Positions 35,336 through 44,544 of a stretch of 64,000 nucleotides of DNA are shown here, one piece after another. The notes under the pieces are model-generated. The model was not told the origin of the DNA, ran no database searches, and saw nothing but the letters and a program-made list of their open reading frames with translations. The stretch is from Bacteroidales bacterium (GTDB lineage: Bacteria; Bacteroidota; Bacteroidia; Bacteroidales; P3). The stretch spans positions 1 through 64,000 of the forward strand of contig JAGBJI010000002.1 of assembly GCA_017934545.1 (NCBI GenBank), written 5' to 3'. The first letter of the stretch is position 1. Each line of letters starts with the position of its first letter. The position numbers were made by a program, and so were the translations under genes.

Positions 35336-37729
35336 CTATTCAATAATGATGACGGTGGAGTAGACGGGGGTGTAGGCGTCTTTTCTTACGGAAATCTCAT
35401 ACTCGCCTTTGGATAGATAAAACTCCGTTGCCTCTGCGTTCCATTCACGGAACGAATCGTTGTCAATATTTATAGAAAAGGTTTCGGTGTCGTGGCTCTT
35501 TATGAATTTTTTGTCAAATCCGCGAAGATTGATTTCATTTGTTGCGTAGTCGGAATAAAGTTTCTTTACATAGACTTGCACAACCTCGCTGCCGTCACGG
35601 CTTCCTGTGTTGGTGACATCGCATTTGACGTCAATATTAACGTTATCCGTTCCGTTGTTATATATTTTTACCGAGAAATTATCATACTTAAAATCCGTAT
35701 AACTTAATCCGAAGCCGAAAGGGTATAGGGCTTTTGCACTGCCTTCTAAATAATCGCTGCGGTTTGCTACTCTTTTTGTATTGTAATAGCAAGGCAACGC
35801 CCCGATGTCAGACGGAAACGATATAGGAAGCCGCCCCGACGGATTGTTTTCGCCGAATACGGTTGCTATTATTGCATTTGCACCCATCTGTCCGGGATAA
35901 AAGCACTCCAATATCGCATCGCATTTGTCTTTTATGTCAGTCAGCACCAACGGTCTGCCGTTTATAAGAATTAATATTATAGGTTTGTCAGTTTTTCTCA
36001 ACTCTTCAAGCAATTCTTTCTGTACTCCCGCCAATTCAAGTGAAGAGCGGTCAAATCCTTCTCCGCTTGTAATGTCGGAAACTGCATTATTGCTTACTTT
36101 TGCAGCCCCCGTGTTTTCGTATTCTATGGTTTCGTAACGCGAAGACGACCCTCCGAGGCACAAAAGTATAATATCGCTGTTTTGAGCTGTGGTTACGGCA
36201 TCGTTAAATCCGCTTTTATTAGTGTCTTTTACGGAACAACCTTTGGAATACGTGAATTTAACGTTAGAATGTAACTTTTTATAACTGTCAAGCGAACCTC
36301 TGACGGTATAAAACGCTTGGTTACCTTGCGGGCCTGTGTAATCGCCGAGCATATTGTACATATTGTCTGCATTAGGTCCGATAAGAGCGATTTTTAACGG
36401 CTTTTCACAGTCAAGAGGCAATATATTATTGCCGTTTTTTAACAAAACAATGCTTTCTTTGGCTACTTCTGCGGCCTGTGTTAAGGAATTGGTGTAGACT
36501 TGTGCAGTTTCCTTGCTGTTTTGTTCCTCTATAAACGGATTATCCATCAATCCGCAGGCAAACTTTTGATACAATACTTTTCTGACTGCGTCATTTATTC
36601 TTGCAGAGTCAACATCCGACAGATTATTATAATAATCCGTTGCACTCAAGTCCAAATCCACGCCTGCGTTTATTGATTTCTCCGCCGCATGTTTCAAATC
36701 TTTTGCCACGCCGTGCGAACGCAGTCCGCTTATGGAGTGCAAATCCGATATTACTATGCCGTCAAAATGCCAACGATTCCGCAAAACATCTTGCAGAAGA
36801 TAGGAATTCATGGAGCAAGGTATGCCGTCAATTTCGTTATATGCCGTCATAATCAGTTTTGCTCCTGCTTCTATTGATTTTTTAAACGGCGGAAGAATGT
36901 CGCTGTGCAATTCTCTTCTGCCGATATGCGCACTGCCTGCATTGTGTCCGCCTTCCGATATGCCATAGGCGGCAAAATGTTTGAGTGTAGGCAGAACGGA
37001 TTTTTTGTAATTGCCGTGCTGATTGACTAAACCCTCAACAAACATTGCTCCCATCTCACTTGTCAGGTATGAATCCTCGCCGTAAGTTTCTTCAGTGCGG
37101 CTCCAACGGGCGTCCCTTGCGATGTCAACCAAAGGAGAAAAGCAAATATTTATTCCTTCGCTGATTGCAAGATTGCGGATGTCGTCTGCCATATCGCGTA
37201 TTAACAATTTATTCCACGTAGATGCCTGTCCCAATCCCGTAGGATATACAACGCTGCCAACTTGCATTATTCCGTGCATACACTCTTCGGCAATAAACAT
37301 CGGAATACCCAATCGGGTGGAATCAATCATATATCTCTGCAGTTGATTTATGCCTTTGGCGGACAGAAACGGCGTAAGACCGTTGTCAAGCGTCTTTCCG
37401 CTCCAAGCATCTGCACGGAAAAATCCCCAAAGCGACCCTATATTTTTTTCTTGTATGGTTTTGCGTGCGTAAGATGTCAAAATCACGTCGGTATCCTGCC
37501 GTTCATAATATTGCCATCCCAAATCCATAAGCAGTTGTCCTTGTTTCTCTTCAGAACTCATGCGGTTGAGCAAATCTTCTACGCGGTTTGCAATGGGCTG
37601 AGTTGAATCCTCAAAGATATCCATTGCATTGTTTTTGTTGTAATCAATATATTTCGGTGCTGGATTGCTTTTTTGTGCTGGTAAAGTAATGGAAAAAAGC
37701 ACGCAAACTGTGATAAAAATCCGTTTCAT
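35336..37729 (-). CDS. Glycoside hydrolase family 3 beta-glucosidase-like
   Basis: 797 residues with signal peptide. The N-terminal TIM-barrel part has GIPMFIAEECMHGI, LPTLKHFAAYG and the nucleophile region GIVISDLHSI; the second alpha/beta domain holds VLLKNGNNILPL and the acid/base region SSLELAGVQKELLEEL; a C-terminal fibronectin III-like domain ends the chain (YPFGFGLSYTDFKY). It removes terminal beta-glucosides or xylosides from plant-type oligosaccharides, in the periplasm. It has its own promoter at 37754. Confidence 0.93.
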   Translation of the reverse strand: MKRIFITVCVLFSITLPAQKSNPAPKYIDYNKNNAMDIFEDSTQPIANRVEDLLNRMSSEEKQGQLLMDLGWQYYERQDTDVILTSYARKTIQEKNIGSLWGFFRADAWSGKTLDNGLTPFLSAKGINQLQRYMIDSTRLGIPMFIAEECMHGIMQVGSVVYPTGLGQASTWNKLLIRDMADDIRNLAISEGINICFSPLVDIARDARWSRTEETYGEDSYLTSEMGAMFVEGLVNQHGNYKKSVLPTLKHFAAYGISEGGHNAGSAHIGRRELHSDILPPFKKSIEAGAKLIMTAYNEIDGIPCSMNSYLLQDVLRNRWHFDGIVISDLHSISGLRSHGVAKDLKHAAEKSINAGVDLDLSATDYYNNLSDVDSARINDAVRKVLYQKFACGLMDNPFIEEQNSKETAQVYTNSLTQAAEVAKESIVLLKNGNNILPLDCEKPLKIALIGPNADNMYNMLGDYTGPQGNQAFYTVRGSLDSYKKLHSNVKFTYSKGCSVKDTNKSGFNDAVTTAQNSDIILLCLGGSSSRYETIEYENTGAAKVSNNAVSDITSGEGFDRSSLELAGVQKELLEELRKTDKPIILILINGRPLVLTDIKDKCDAILECFYPGQMGANAIIATVFGENNPSGRLPISFPSDIGALPCYYNTKRVANRSDYLEGSAKALYPFGFGLSYTDFKYDNFSVKIYNNGTDNVNIDVKCDVTNTGSRDGSEVVQVYVKKLYSDYATNEINLRGFDKKFIKSHDTETFSINIDNDSFREWNAEATEFYLSKGEYEISVRKDAYTPVYSTVIIIE

Positions 37730-37753
37730 TGCTGATTATGTGGTTTAAAAATG

Positions 37754-37761
37754 CAAATTTA
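37754..37761 (-). promoter_or_regulatory. -7 promoter box for the GH3 gene
   Basis: TAAATTTG on the - strand, 25 nt before the ATG at 37729. Confidence 0.65.
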
Positions 37762-37762
37762 C

Positions 37763-37792
37763 AAAAAAGAACCACACTTTGTTCAAGTGTGA
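37763..37792 (-). terminator. Terminator after arcC
   Basis: Seven-bp stem (37773-37779 and 37785-37791) followed on the - strand by a T-rich run. Confidence 0.6.
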
Positions 37793-37830
37793 TTCCCCCA
37801 AATAAAATCTAATTATGAAAAAGAAAACTA

Positions 37831-38769
37831 TTATTTAACTATTCTCGTTCCGCAAGACGGGTTTGACAGTTGCGAAGCGTCGGTTATTATACATTCTTTT
37901 CCCCCGTTTTTAATGAAATACAACGCTGCACGGATTTTAGGAGCCATGCTGCCTTCGCCGAACTGACCTTCTTCCAACAGTTTTTCGGCTTCCTGTACGG
38001 ACAAAACGTCCAATGCTTTTTCGTTTTCTTTGCGGAAATTGATGTAAACCTTGCTTACGTCGGTCAAAATATAGAATTCGTCGGCTTTTACCGCAACTGC
38101 GGTCACTGCACTTGCCAAATCCTTGTCAATAACAGCCTCTACGCCTTTTATCATTCCGTCTTTGTCTTCAACAACGGGTATTCCGCCGCCGCCGACAGTC
38201 ACTATAATGTTGCCCTCTTCCGATAATTTTTTCACCAAATCAACGTTTTCTACCGTCAAAGGCACGGGTGAAGCCACCACTTTTCGCCAGCCTCTTCCCT
38301 TTGCATCTTCTTTGAAAACGGCACCCGTAGCCTGTGCATAGACTTCGGCGTTCTCTTTGGTGTAATAAGGTCCTACGGGTTTGGTAGGGTTGGAAAAACC
38401 CTTGTCTTTGCCGTCTACCGTAACCTGAGTGAGCAATGTAACGACATTTCGCTTGATATTTCTTTTGCGCATTACGTTACGCATGCACATGTCTATCAAA
38501 TATCCTATTGAACCCTGTGTCTGTGCCACGCAATAATCCAACGGCATGTCTTCAACTTGGAATTTTTCTTTTCCCGCTTCGTTTTGCAACAATATGTTTC
38601 CTACCTGCGGGCCGTTGCCGTGTGCAATTATCACATTGTAATTGTCAAGCAAATTGCCTATCTGGCTGCATGTTTGCTCTACGTTGTCTATTTGTTGGAG
38701 GTATGTTCCTTTTTGTTCGCTTCTCAAAAGGGCGTTGCCGCCCAAAGCAACTACTGCCAATTTCTTCAT
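37831..38769 (-). CDS. arcC: Carbamate kinase
   Basis: 312 residues, the usual length. It makes ATP from ADP and carbamoyl phosphate, the last step of arginine or agmatine deiminase routes. VVALGGNALL at the start, HGNGPQVGNIL, GSIGYLIDMC, VASPVPLTVENVD and VTVGGGGIPVVE are all present. The ATG at 38769 is preferred since the -7 box ends just 30 nt before it. No ornithine or putrescine carbamoyltransferase is in the window, so the link to the secreted deiminase 2.5 kb away is only suggestive. Confidence 0.94.
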   Translation of the reverse strand: MKKLAVVALGGNALLRSEQKGTYLQQIDNVEQTCSQIGNLLDNYNVIIAHGNGPQVGNILLQNEAGKEKFQVEDMPLDYCVAQTQGSIGYLIDMCMRNVMRKRNIKRNVVTLLTQVTVDGKDKGFSNPTKPVGPYYTKENAEVYAQATGAVFKEDAKGRGWRKVVASPVPLTVENVDLVKKLSEEGNIIVTVGGGGIPVVEDKDGMIKGVEAVIDKDLASAVTAVAVKADEFYILTDVSKVYINFRKENEKALDVLSVQEAEKLLEEGQFGEGSMAPKIRAALYFIKNGGKECIITDASQLSNPSCGTRIVK

Positions 38770-38799
38770 TTTCGTGTCTGTGTCTTTAAAAAGAAGTTG

Positions 38800-38807
38800 C
38801 AAAGGTA
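38800..38807 (-). promoter_or_regulatory. -7 promoter box for arcC
   Basis: TACCTTTG on the - strand, 30 nt before the ATG at 38769. Confidence 0.6.
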
Positions 38808-38892
38808 GTAAAAAAACTTTTAACGATAATCAATTTGCTTAAAATATTTTAAAAATCTTTACGTTTTTGAATGAAAACGGCTGATAATTGAT

Positions 38893-40110
38893 ATGAGATT
38901 TGAAATATTTGCGGCAAAACGGCTGATAAAATCCAAAAATTCAGGCTATACGTCATATATAATACGCATTGCTTTGGTTGCGGTGACGCTTTGCGTGGCT
39001 GTTATGCTTGTGTCGCTCGGCGTGTTGACGGGTTTCAAGGATGCGGTGCGTGAAAAAATCAGCGGATTCGGCTCCCACATGCAAGCGGTGAGGTTTACGG
39101 CCTATGGGGCGTATTCCGACAGTCCGATGAAGGCTGATAACGCCGTTATCGAGCAGGTTCAAAATCTTAAACAGGTCAAAAACGTCACCCCCGTGTTGTA
39201 CGAATCGGGTGTAATCATCAATGACAATACTTTCCATGCCGTTTTGTTGAAAGGAATAACATCTTCGTTTGATACTTCGTTTTTCCATTCTTCGCTGACA
39301 TCGGGCTGCATGCCGCAATACTCAAACGAAGGCGGTCAACAGATACTTATCTCCCAAAATATAGCGGATAAACTCAATATAAATGTGTCCGACCGTATCA
39401 AAGTGCAGTTCTTTACCGACGCAATGATGCGGAGCAAACGTTTTACGGTCAGCGGCATATATCAAACGGGGTTAAGCGATTATGACGAGCGTTTTTTAAT
39501 TTGTCAGTCGGCGGTTTTGGAGAATATTTTTTCGTTGGACAGCGGGGCATGTACATGTTACGAGATAACTCTGAAGGATTTTTCAATGCTTGAATCAGGT
39601 GCCGACGCCGTTTATGCCGCACTTCCGCAGGATATGACCGTACAGACCGTCCGCCAAGCCGAGCCTAATCTGTTTTCGTGGTTGGATTTGTTGGATTCCA
39701 ATGTGGTTTTGATAATCGTCATCATGTTTTTGGTGACCGTAGTTACACTGTCGGGCGTAACGCTTATACTGATTTTTGAAAAGAAAAAGACGGTCGGAAT
39801 ACTCAAAACCATGGGTGTCAAAAACAGTATCATAATGCGGATTTTTCTAATCAGAATAGGGTGGTTAGCGTTTGTCGGTACAGCGGCGGGAAACGTGCTG
39901 GCATTGGTTTTGGAGTTGATTGAAAAATATACGGATGTGATTAAATTAGACCCGCAAAGTTATTATCTGACAAGCGTTCCCGTTACTATCAACGTATTTC
40001 ATTATCTTGTGCTTGACATTGCAGTGCTTGCGGTTTGTGTGTTGTGTATGGTTATCCCTGCACGCAGCATCAACAAAATCAGCATAGTCAAAAACCTCCG
40101 CTTTGAATAG
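38893..40110 (+). CDS. LolC/LolE-type ABC transporter permease
   Basis: 405 residues with the FtsX/MacB layout: one N-terminal membrane helix (IALVAVTLCVAVMLVSLGVL), a large periplasmic domain (about residues 45-265), then three helices at the C terminus, with EKKKTVGILKTMGVKN before the third. Family members extract lipoproteins from the inner membrane or export other substrates. The matching ATPase is not adjacent. It begins divergently from arcC, 123 bp away. Confidence 0.88.
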   Translation: MRFEIFAAKRLIKSKNSGYTSYIIRIALVAVTLCVAVMLVSLGVLTGFKDAVREKISGFGSHMQAVRFTAYGAYSDSPMKADNAVIEQVQNLKQVKNVTPVLYESGVIINDNTFHAVLLKGITSSFDTSFFHSSLTSGCMPQYSNEGGQQILISQNIADKLNINVSDRIKVQFFTDAMMRSKRFTVSGIYQTGLSDYDERFLICQSAVLENIFSLDSGACTCYEITLKDFSMLESGADAVYAALPQDMTVQTVRQAEPNLFSWLDLLDSNVVLIIVIMFLVTVVTLSGVTLILIFEKKKTVGILKTMGVKNSIIMRIFLIRIGWLAFVGTAAGNVLALVLELIEKYTDVIKLDPQSYYLTSVPVTINVFHYLVLDIAVLAVCVLCMVIPARSINKISIVKNLRFE

Positions 40111-40212
40111 GTTTTGATTCTTTTTATTGACTCTTTTTTGTATCGTCATGTTTAACGGACAAAACTAAAATCCGATACTGTCAGTGCAGTTTATTGATTA
40201 AAAATGTAAATC

Positions 40213-40400
40213 ATTGATAATAAGCGAGTGATACACATGATACACATTGATACACTTAATTTCTATTAAAGATATTTTATCAAAATAGATTTATATAGAA
40301 AATATGTATCAATGTGTATCAGTTTTTATAAAGTATTGATAAAGAAATATTTGAATAAAACAGATATGTATCAGAAGTGTATCACCGAAAAACCGATAAG
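40213..40400 (+). repeat. Family C repeat, copy 1 (TGATACAC-rich)
   Basis: Three direct TGATACAC (40229, 40238, 40248), then four copies of the complement GTATCA (40306, 40314, 40368, 40377), with conserved AT-rich spacers such as AAAACAGATATGTATCAGAAG. The same block, inverted, is at 63582-63790. It sits between the converging permease and Abi genes; the 462-bp gap holds nothing else but the B-type remnant after it. Confidence 0.7.
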
Positions 40401-40425
40401 AATTTTTCTTTACAAGAAAACAACT

Positions 40426-40505
40426 TCAAAAACCAAAATTTTTAATTCAGAACGTAAAATTTTTAATTCTGAATTGAAAAAATCTTTTTCTGCAAAGATT
40501 TTATT
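40426..40505. repeat. Family B-type flank remnant
   Basis: AAAATTTTTAATTCAG, TTCTGAATTGAAAAAA and a TTTTTCTGCAAAGATT stretch, the same TTCAGAA-rich borders that flank the complete family B elements, without the AACCGTCC core. It directly follows family C copy 1; the equivalent follows copy 2 at 63505-63585. Confidence 0.45.
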
Positions 40506-40572
40506 AAAATATCGTATTATTATTGGCTATTGTGCTGTTACATACTTTGCAATGTGAGTTATTGAGGAAAAA

Positions 40573-41448
40573 CTATAATTCCATCTCACAAAGATGATTT
40601 ATTTGAGTTGAAATATTGGGTACACCTTGAATCAACTCTTTAACGGAATTCCGCAATTCATTCTCTCTGTTGGCTGATATTTTGCCAAGTATAAACAATA
40701 TAACATACAATGCACCGCAAATATTATGGATTTTTTCGTCCTTAATATTTTTTACAGGACCTTTCAGTATGGCATTTCTTAATTTAAAATCGTACAGATT
40801 TCTGCCATGGGCGCATTGATTTCTTATAACACGGACGGTGTCCATATAATTCTCAAAAATTTTTACATTCTTAATACCATAATGCAGTGCAATGTCCTGT
40901 TTCAGTCCGCTGTCGTTTAAATTTGAATACAGCGTCAGAACATTACCGAATGTCATACATTCAATAGTTTTCCAAGCAGGAGCATGAATATCATTCGTAT
41001 GTTTTCTGTGGTGATGTTGTATAATAGCGTTGTTTTTCTTTATGTCTTCGTAATATTTCGGCAAATCTTCAATATATTTCTTTGACACACATTTGGATTC
41101 AGCAAACCAAGTCGGCATGGTTTTATATTTATTAGATGCCGTGTATATTAAAAACGTTCTGAAATCTATCTCAATTCTGAAAATATATTTTGATAACAAC
41201 AGTCTTAAATCTTGGTCAAAGTAATATAATGTTTTGATGTCTTCAAATTTTGTATTCACGACAAAATCGTGCATTCTTCTTTTACCGCGTTTGGGATATG
41301 TTTTTTCAAAAGGAAACCAATAGAAACCTAACCTGAAATATCCTATGTCTAACAATATTTCTTTTGCCTTGGCAATATCTTCTATAATCATTCCTCTGCT
41401 TTGCAGTATATCTATCTGCTCATCTATCGTGGTGGCGTATTTACACAT
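40573..41448 (-). CDS. Abi_2/AbiF-type abortive-infection protein (HEPN RNase fold)
   Basis: 291 residues, no signal or membrane segment. It begins in the family way (ATTIDEQIDILQSRGMIIED, then AKEILLDIGYFRLGFYWFPF), with FRIEIDFRTFLIY in the middle. Near residue 210 is RNQCAHGRNLYDF, an R-x4-H motif of HEPN ribonucleases. Abi_2 proteins (AbiD/AbiF) stop phage growth by killing or arresting the host, presumably by RNA cleavage. It has its own promoter (41560) and a hairpin-bearing leader, both described separately. Neighbours are repeats on both sides, consistent with an acquired gene. Confidence 0.88.
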   Translation of the reverse strand: MCKYATTIDEQIDILQSRGMIIEDIAKAKEILLDIGYFRLGFYWFPFEKTYPKRGKRRMHDFVVNTKFEDIKTLYYFDQDLRLLLSKYIFRIEIDFRTFLIYTASNKYKTMPTWFAESKCVSKKYIEDLPKYYEDIKKNNAIIQHHHRKHTNDIHAPAWKTIECMTFGNVLTLYSNLNDSGLKQDIALHYGIKNVKIFENYMDTVRVIRNQCAHGRNLYDFKLRNAILKGPVKNIKDEKIHNICGALYVILFILGKISANRENELRNSVKELIQGVPNISTQINHLCEMEL

Positions 41449-41553
41449 TTTGTAAAAAAAATAAAACGGAGAATGTTTGTAATGAACATTCTCCTAAAAA
41501 ATCCCTTTTAAAGTGCAGAACATTCAGCGAAAACCGTGACGTCGACACTATTA
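41449..41553 (-). ncRNA. Leader RNA of the Abi gene (abiF-motif candidate)
   Basis: From the presumed start near 41553 the transcript runs about 105 nt to the Abi ATG. Its last part is a 10-bp perfect hairpin (41485-41494 with 41468-41477) followed by a T-rich tract of about 14 nt, that is, an intrinsic terminator only some 20 nt before the start codon. GAACATTC (plus strand) occurs twice, at 41518 and 41484, so an alternative pairing is possible. Known abiF genes are often preceded by a conserved small RNA that restrains the toxin; I infer, without an alignment, that this is one. Region 41449-41967 otherwise holds only repeat B1. Confidence 0.5.
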
Positions 41554-41559
41554 CAATTG

Positions 41560-41567
41560 CAAAATTA
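41560..41567 (-). promoter_or_regulatory. -7 promoter box for the Abi leader and gene
   Basis: TAATTTTG on the - strand with TTTG about 18 nt upstream (41586-41589), placing the start of transcription near 41553. Confidence 0.65.
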
Positions 41568-41599
41568 CAACAACTTTTTTAATTGACAAACAAAACCCG

Positions 41600-41850
41600 T
41601 TAAAAAATCCTTTTCAAAAACGAAAAAATTGTTTCCCGAAGTAAAAAAATCCTTTTCAGAAAAGAATTTATTTCAAACCGTCCGAAATACAAGTTTAAAC
41701 CGTCCAAAGTTAAACTTTGAACCGTCCCAAATGCAACTTTGGACGGTTCAAAATAAAATAAATTCTGAATTAAATTTTCTCTTATTTAGTTTAAATCTTT
41801 TATTTTCAGAAAAGGATTTTTTCTTTTCAGAAGAAAATTAAAAAAGATTT
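41600..41850. repeat. Family B 22-bp-phased repeat, copy 1
   Basis: AACCGTCC at 41676, 41698 and 41720 (22 bp apart), then the inverse GGACGGTT at 41741. The outer parts hold several TTTTCAGAAAAG and AATTCTGAATTAAA stretches. The last two half-sites can form a hairpin. Same orientation as copy 2 at 44930. Confidence 0.7.
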
Positions 41851-41967
41851 ACATTGCCTTGCCGTTTTATCTGAACATCAAAATAAGCAAACCGATGATT
41901 GATACTTTCTATTATCTTTTTTCAAAACCGAAGAGAAATCGTAATTACGATTTCTCTTCGGTTTTAA

Positions 41968-42831
41968 TTAATCGTTGTTTAAAAAGTTTTCAATTACTTG
42001 CTTTGTATTAGCAGGCAAATCCGTAGGTAAGATTTTAATATTATTTTCCTTGATACCCATTGAAACAAACCAATCTGTAAGAATCTTTTCAATTTTGTCA
42101 AATTGGTTATTATCTTTGTTTACCTCTAATACCAAAATTTTTAGATTATCTAACGCTTTACTGTTTTGTTTCCGTGTATTAATTAAAGCAAAATTCGGAA
42201 ATCTGTCTAATACATCCTTTTCAAACCAATTTGATTCCACAGACGGGGATTTGGAGTTATGGGTCGGTATATAATTTAAATAACCGTCTGTAAGGATAAT
42301 CAATATATTTTTACAACTGTCACAAATTGCATAATTATCTACATCGTGGTCAAAAAATCCGTGAATATCCGAACCCAACCATTTACTTGTTTTTCCTAAA
42401 TATAATGATTTTTTATATATTTCGAACAAACTATAATTCCAAACGGAATCCCGCATTTGTTTCAGTGTCTTTTTTACTTCTGTTTTTTGAATAATATTGT
42501 TAACGGACAAATCATAAATCAAATTATTTTGAAGGTCGTCTATATTCGGAATAATATCTTGCGTTATTTGAGGATGAAACAATACTTTGAGTTTATCATT
42601 AGTTTCAAAGAAATTTTCTTTTTGCCGTCTGTAAAACCAGTCCTTAAAATTATTTAACACTTTTAAATCCCGTTCAGACTGTCCGTTATCTATTCTATTA
42701 GATAAATCCAATAATACAGTTATATTTGCTGGTTTGATTTTTTGCTTGGGTTGTGTTTTTTCACAGCTGACAAATGCAACTGATACAAAAAGAAAAATTA
42801 TTAAAATAACTTTATTACAGCAGATTTTCAT
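41968..42831 (-). CDS. Lipoprotein with von Willebrand A-like domain
   Basis: 287 residues from ATG 42831; an ATG at 42858 would overlap the upstream gene by 8 nt. Lipobox FVSC (Cys23). The mature part starts NITVLLDLSNRI, resembling the DxSxx metal-site strand of vWA domains though the usual second Ser is Asn/Arg, and ILIILTDGY near residue 180 matches the third metal-site motif. Family not named by me. It is the third gene of a cassette with a coiled-coil membrane protein and a TerB-like protein, so it may sense or bind a partner on the outer face of a membrane. Confidence 0.75.
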   Translation of the reverse strand: MKICCNKVILIIFLFVSVAFVSCEKTQPKQKIKPANITVLLDLSNRIDNGQSERDLKVLNNFKDWFYRRQKENFFETNDKLKVLFHPQITQDIIPNIDDLQNNLIYDLSVNNIIQKTEVKKTLKQMRDSVWNYSLFEIYKKSLYLGKTSKWLGSDIHGFFDHDVDNYAICDSCKNILIILTDGYLNYIPTHNSKSPSVESNWFEKDVLDRFPNFALINTRKQNSKALDNLKILVLEVNKDNNQFDKIEKILTDWFVSMGIKENNIKILPTDLPANTKQVIENFLNND

Positions 42832-42850
42832 AATGTATTCCCTCCATTCT

Positions 42851-44131
42851 TTATTCAAACTTCTTTTTATCAGATTCTATCCAATTATCAACGTTTTGCA
42901 TCTTTTGTTTGTAATGTTCTTCCAATCCAGGTATTCCATTGGCAAGATGGCTTGCGAACTGTGTCCATCCGTGATAGTATTTAGTTAAACATCCTTTTAT
43001 TTCATCGTAATCGTATAAAGATTCTGAACTTGACAATTTTTTCTTTAAAGAGTTTATCTGTAGGTTTATTTCTGATAATTTTTTCTTCTGTTCATTTATT
43101 TCTTGTTCTGATTTGTCTTTTTGCTTATCTAATTGAGCAATATCCATCTGAATTTGCTTCTGTTCTGCCAAAGTGGTTGTCATATTTTGATAAAAATTCA
43201 TAACTGAACCGAAGATTAATCCCCATATAATGTAAGAAACAAATCCTCCAAAAATAATTATCCACAAATCTATATCAGAAAATGCGATACTGAACGAAAA
43301 CGGAGGAAGTGCATCTTCTGACGCTGCACTTTGCAACTCGTATAACCCGGCACTTATTTTATAGGCCAACAAGACATCAAAGATAAATGTTATGACGTAT
43401 AACCCTACTGCTTTACCGTATCCGCCTGCAGTTTTATTTGTAGTGAATACATACGAAAGAAAACCTAAACCCAAAAATATAAAAGGCAAAAACAAAACTA
43501 ACAATCCCGCACCTACACCATTGGCAAAAGCATCAGCAACTGCTCTGCCGTTAAACATACTAGTAGTTAAATTGCCTCCTAATGCTAAAAAATTCTTAAA
43601 AAAGGCTGAATAAACAGTAGAAGAATAGAATATAAATAAGTACAGAGTCGCCGCAATGAGTATCGTCAGTCCTATATAGAAAGATAATCTTGTGATTGGG
43701 TTATTACTTACATTATTACCTGTCCCGTTTTTTAATTCCGCCAATCTGTTTTTCAGATTTTTTATTTGCTCTGTTATATTCTGAACTTTATTTTCTAAAG
43801 AATTTAAGGCATCTTGAATTCCTTGTTTTGCAATTTCTTTATTTGAAAGTTCTTTTTCTATATCGCTTTTTATCTTATCCTTCACGGCAATATCCAATTC
43901 CATAGATTTTTTTATTGTCGCAAAAGTAGAATCAAACCCTGCATCAAAACCCAAAATATTTCCGCCGCAAGCACCTGCATCTATAAATCCTTGTTCTTTC
44001 CAGTTCACTTTAGAGGTTACAACAATATTGCCTGCTTTAGTTACTCCTTTAATTGTTACTCCGCCGTTAGTTTGCTGTTGATTGCCGTTGGCTGTTTTCT
44101 TACCGAAGATATTATTAAAACTAAATCCCAT
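42851..44131 (-). CDS. Coiled-coil membrane protein of the TerB cassette
   Basis: 426 residues. N-terminal soluble part (1-76), a coiled coil (about 77-128, ELSNKEIAKQGIQDALNS to LKNRLAELK), four hydrophobic segments between about 140 and 315, then a second long coiled coil (about 326-372, EQKQIQMDIAQLDKQKDK onward) and a C-terminal helical end. The N-terminal repeats of Gly-rich GNIVV and GGNILGFDAGFD suggest an extra small beta domain. I do not recognise it. It ends right at the start of the lipoprotein gene and begins 20 nt after the TerB gene, so the three form one transcript. Confidence 0.75.
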   Translation of the reverse strand: MGFSFNNIFGKKTANGNQQQTNGGVTIKGVTKAGNIVVTSKVNWKEQGFIDAGACGGNILGFDAGFDSTFATIKKSMELDIAVKDKIKSDIEKELSNKEIAKQGIQDALNSLENKVQNITEQIKNLKNRLAELKNGTGNNVSNNPITRLSFYIGLTILIAATLYLFIFYSSTVYSAFFKNFLALGGNLTTSMFNGRAVADAFANGVGAGLLVLFLPFIFLGLGFLSYVFTTNKTAGGYGKAVGLYVITFIFDVLLAYKISAGLYELQSAASEDALPPFSFSIAFSDIDLWIIIFGGFVSYIIWGLIFGSVMNFYQNMTTTLAEQKQIQMDIAQLDKQKDKSEQEINEQKKKLSEINLQINSLKKKLSSSESLYDYDEIKGCLTKYYHGWTQFASHLANGIPGLEEHYKQKMQNVDNWIESDKKKFE

Positions 44132-44151
44132 ATCTTATTTTTCTTTATAGA

Positions 44152-44544
44152 TTAATTACTAAATTCTTTCAATAGTTCTTCTTGGGAGAGTTTGTTTTGT
44201 GCTTTTTCCAACAAGAAATTTATTAATGCTTCTGTTTCTTCTTGTACTACTCCGAACTTTTTTGCATATTTAGACAACAAATATTTTTCGTCATCGGTTA
44301 TCTTGCCGTCCGCCCACGCTATTATGGCAAGGTCGTACAAGTACAAAATCTTGTCTTCGTCGGTTTCGGGGATATAGGAAACGATGTCGTCAGTAAAGAT
44401 TAACTTGTTGATTTCTTCTTCCGTTACTCCGTACCGTTCTTTACCTATTCGGTACAACTCCGCTTTCTCCTTTGGAGAAACTTCTCCGTCTGCAACTACC
44501 ATGCAGTACAGATTCAACAAATGTGATTTTAAATTCTCTTTCAT
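44152..44544 (-). CDS. TerB-like protein
   Basis: 130 residues, all helical. Two matching halves carry the acidic ADG motif of TerB: VVADGEVSPKEKAEL near residue 18 and AWADGKITDDEKYLL near residue 77. TerB-type domains bind divalent metal and occur in tellurite-stress and phage-defence systems with membrane and vWA partners, as well as in co-chaperones. First gene of the cassette; a TAnnTTTG promoter and a long structured leader precede it. Confidence 0.8.
   Translation of the reverse strand: MKENLKSHLLNLYCMVVADGEVSPKEKAELYRIGKERYGVTEEEINKLIFTDDIVSYIPETDEDKILYLYDLAIIAWADGKITDDEKYLLSKYAKKFGVVQEETEALINFLLEKAQNKLSQEELLKEFSN

Noticed and set aside
40312-40557. + strand frame crossing repeat C1
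   Set aside because: Consists of repeat C and the B-type flank; no protein features.
41676-41748. 22-bp-spaced repeats considered as a CRISPR array
   Set aside because: Repeats are 8 bp with 14-bp spacers that are themselves similar between copies, one unit is inverted, and no cas genes are near.
41629-41841. 70-codon + strand frame inside repeat B1
   Set aside because: Made of repeat sequence only, with low complexity; no start signal.
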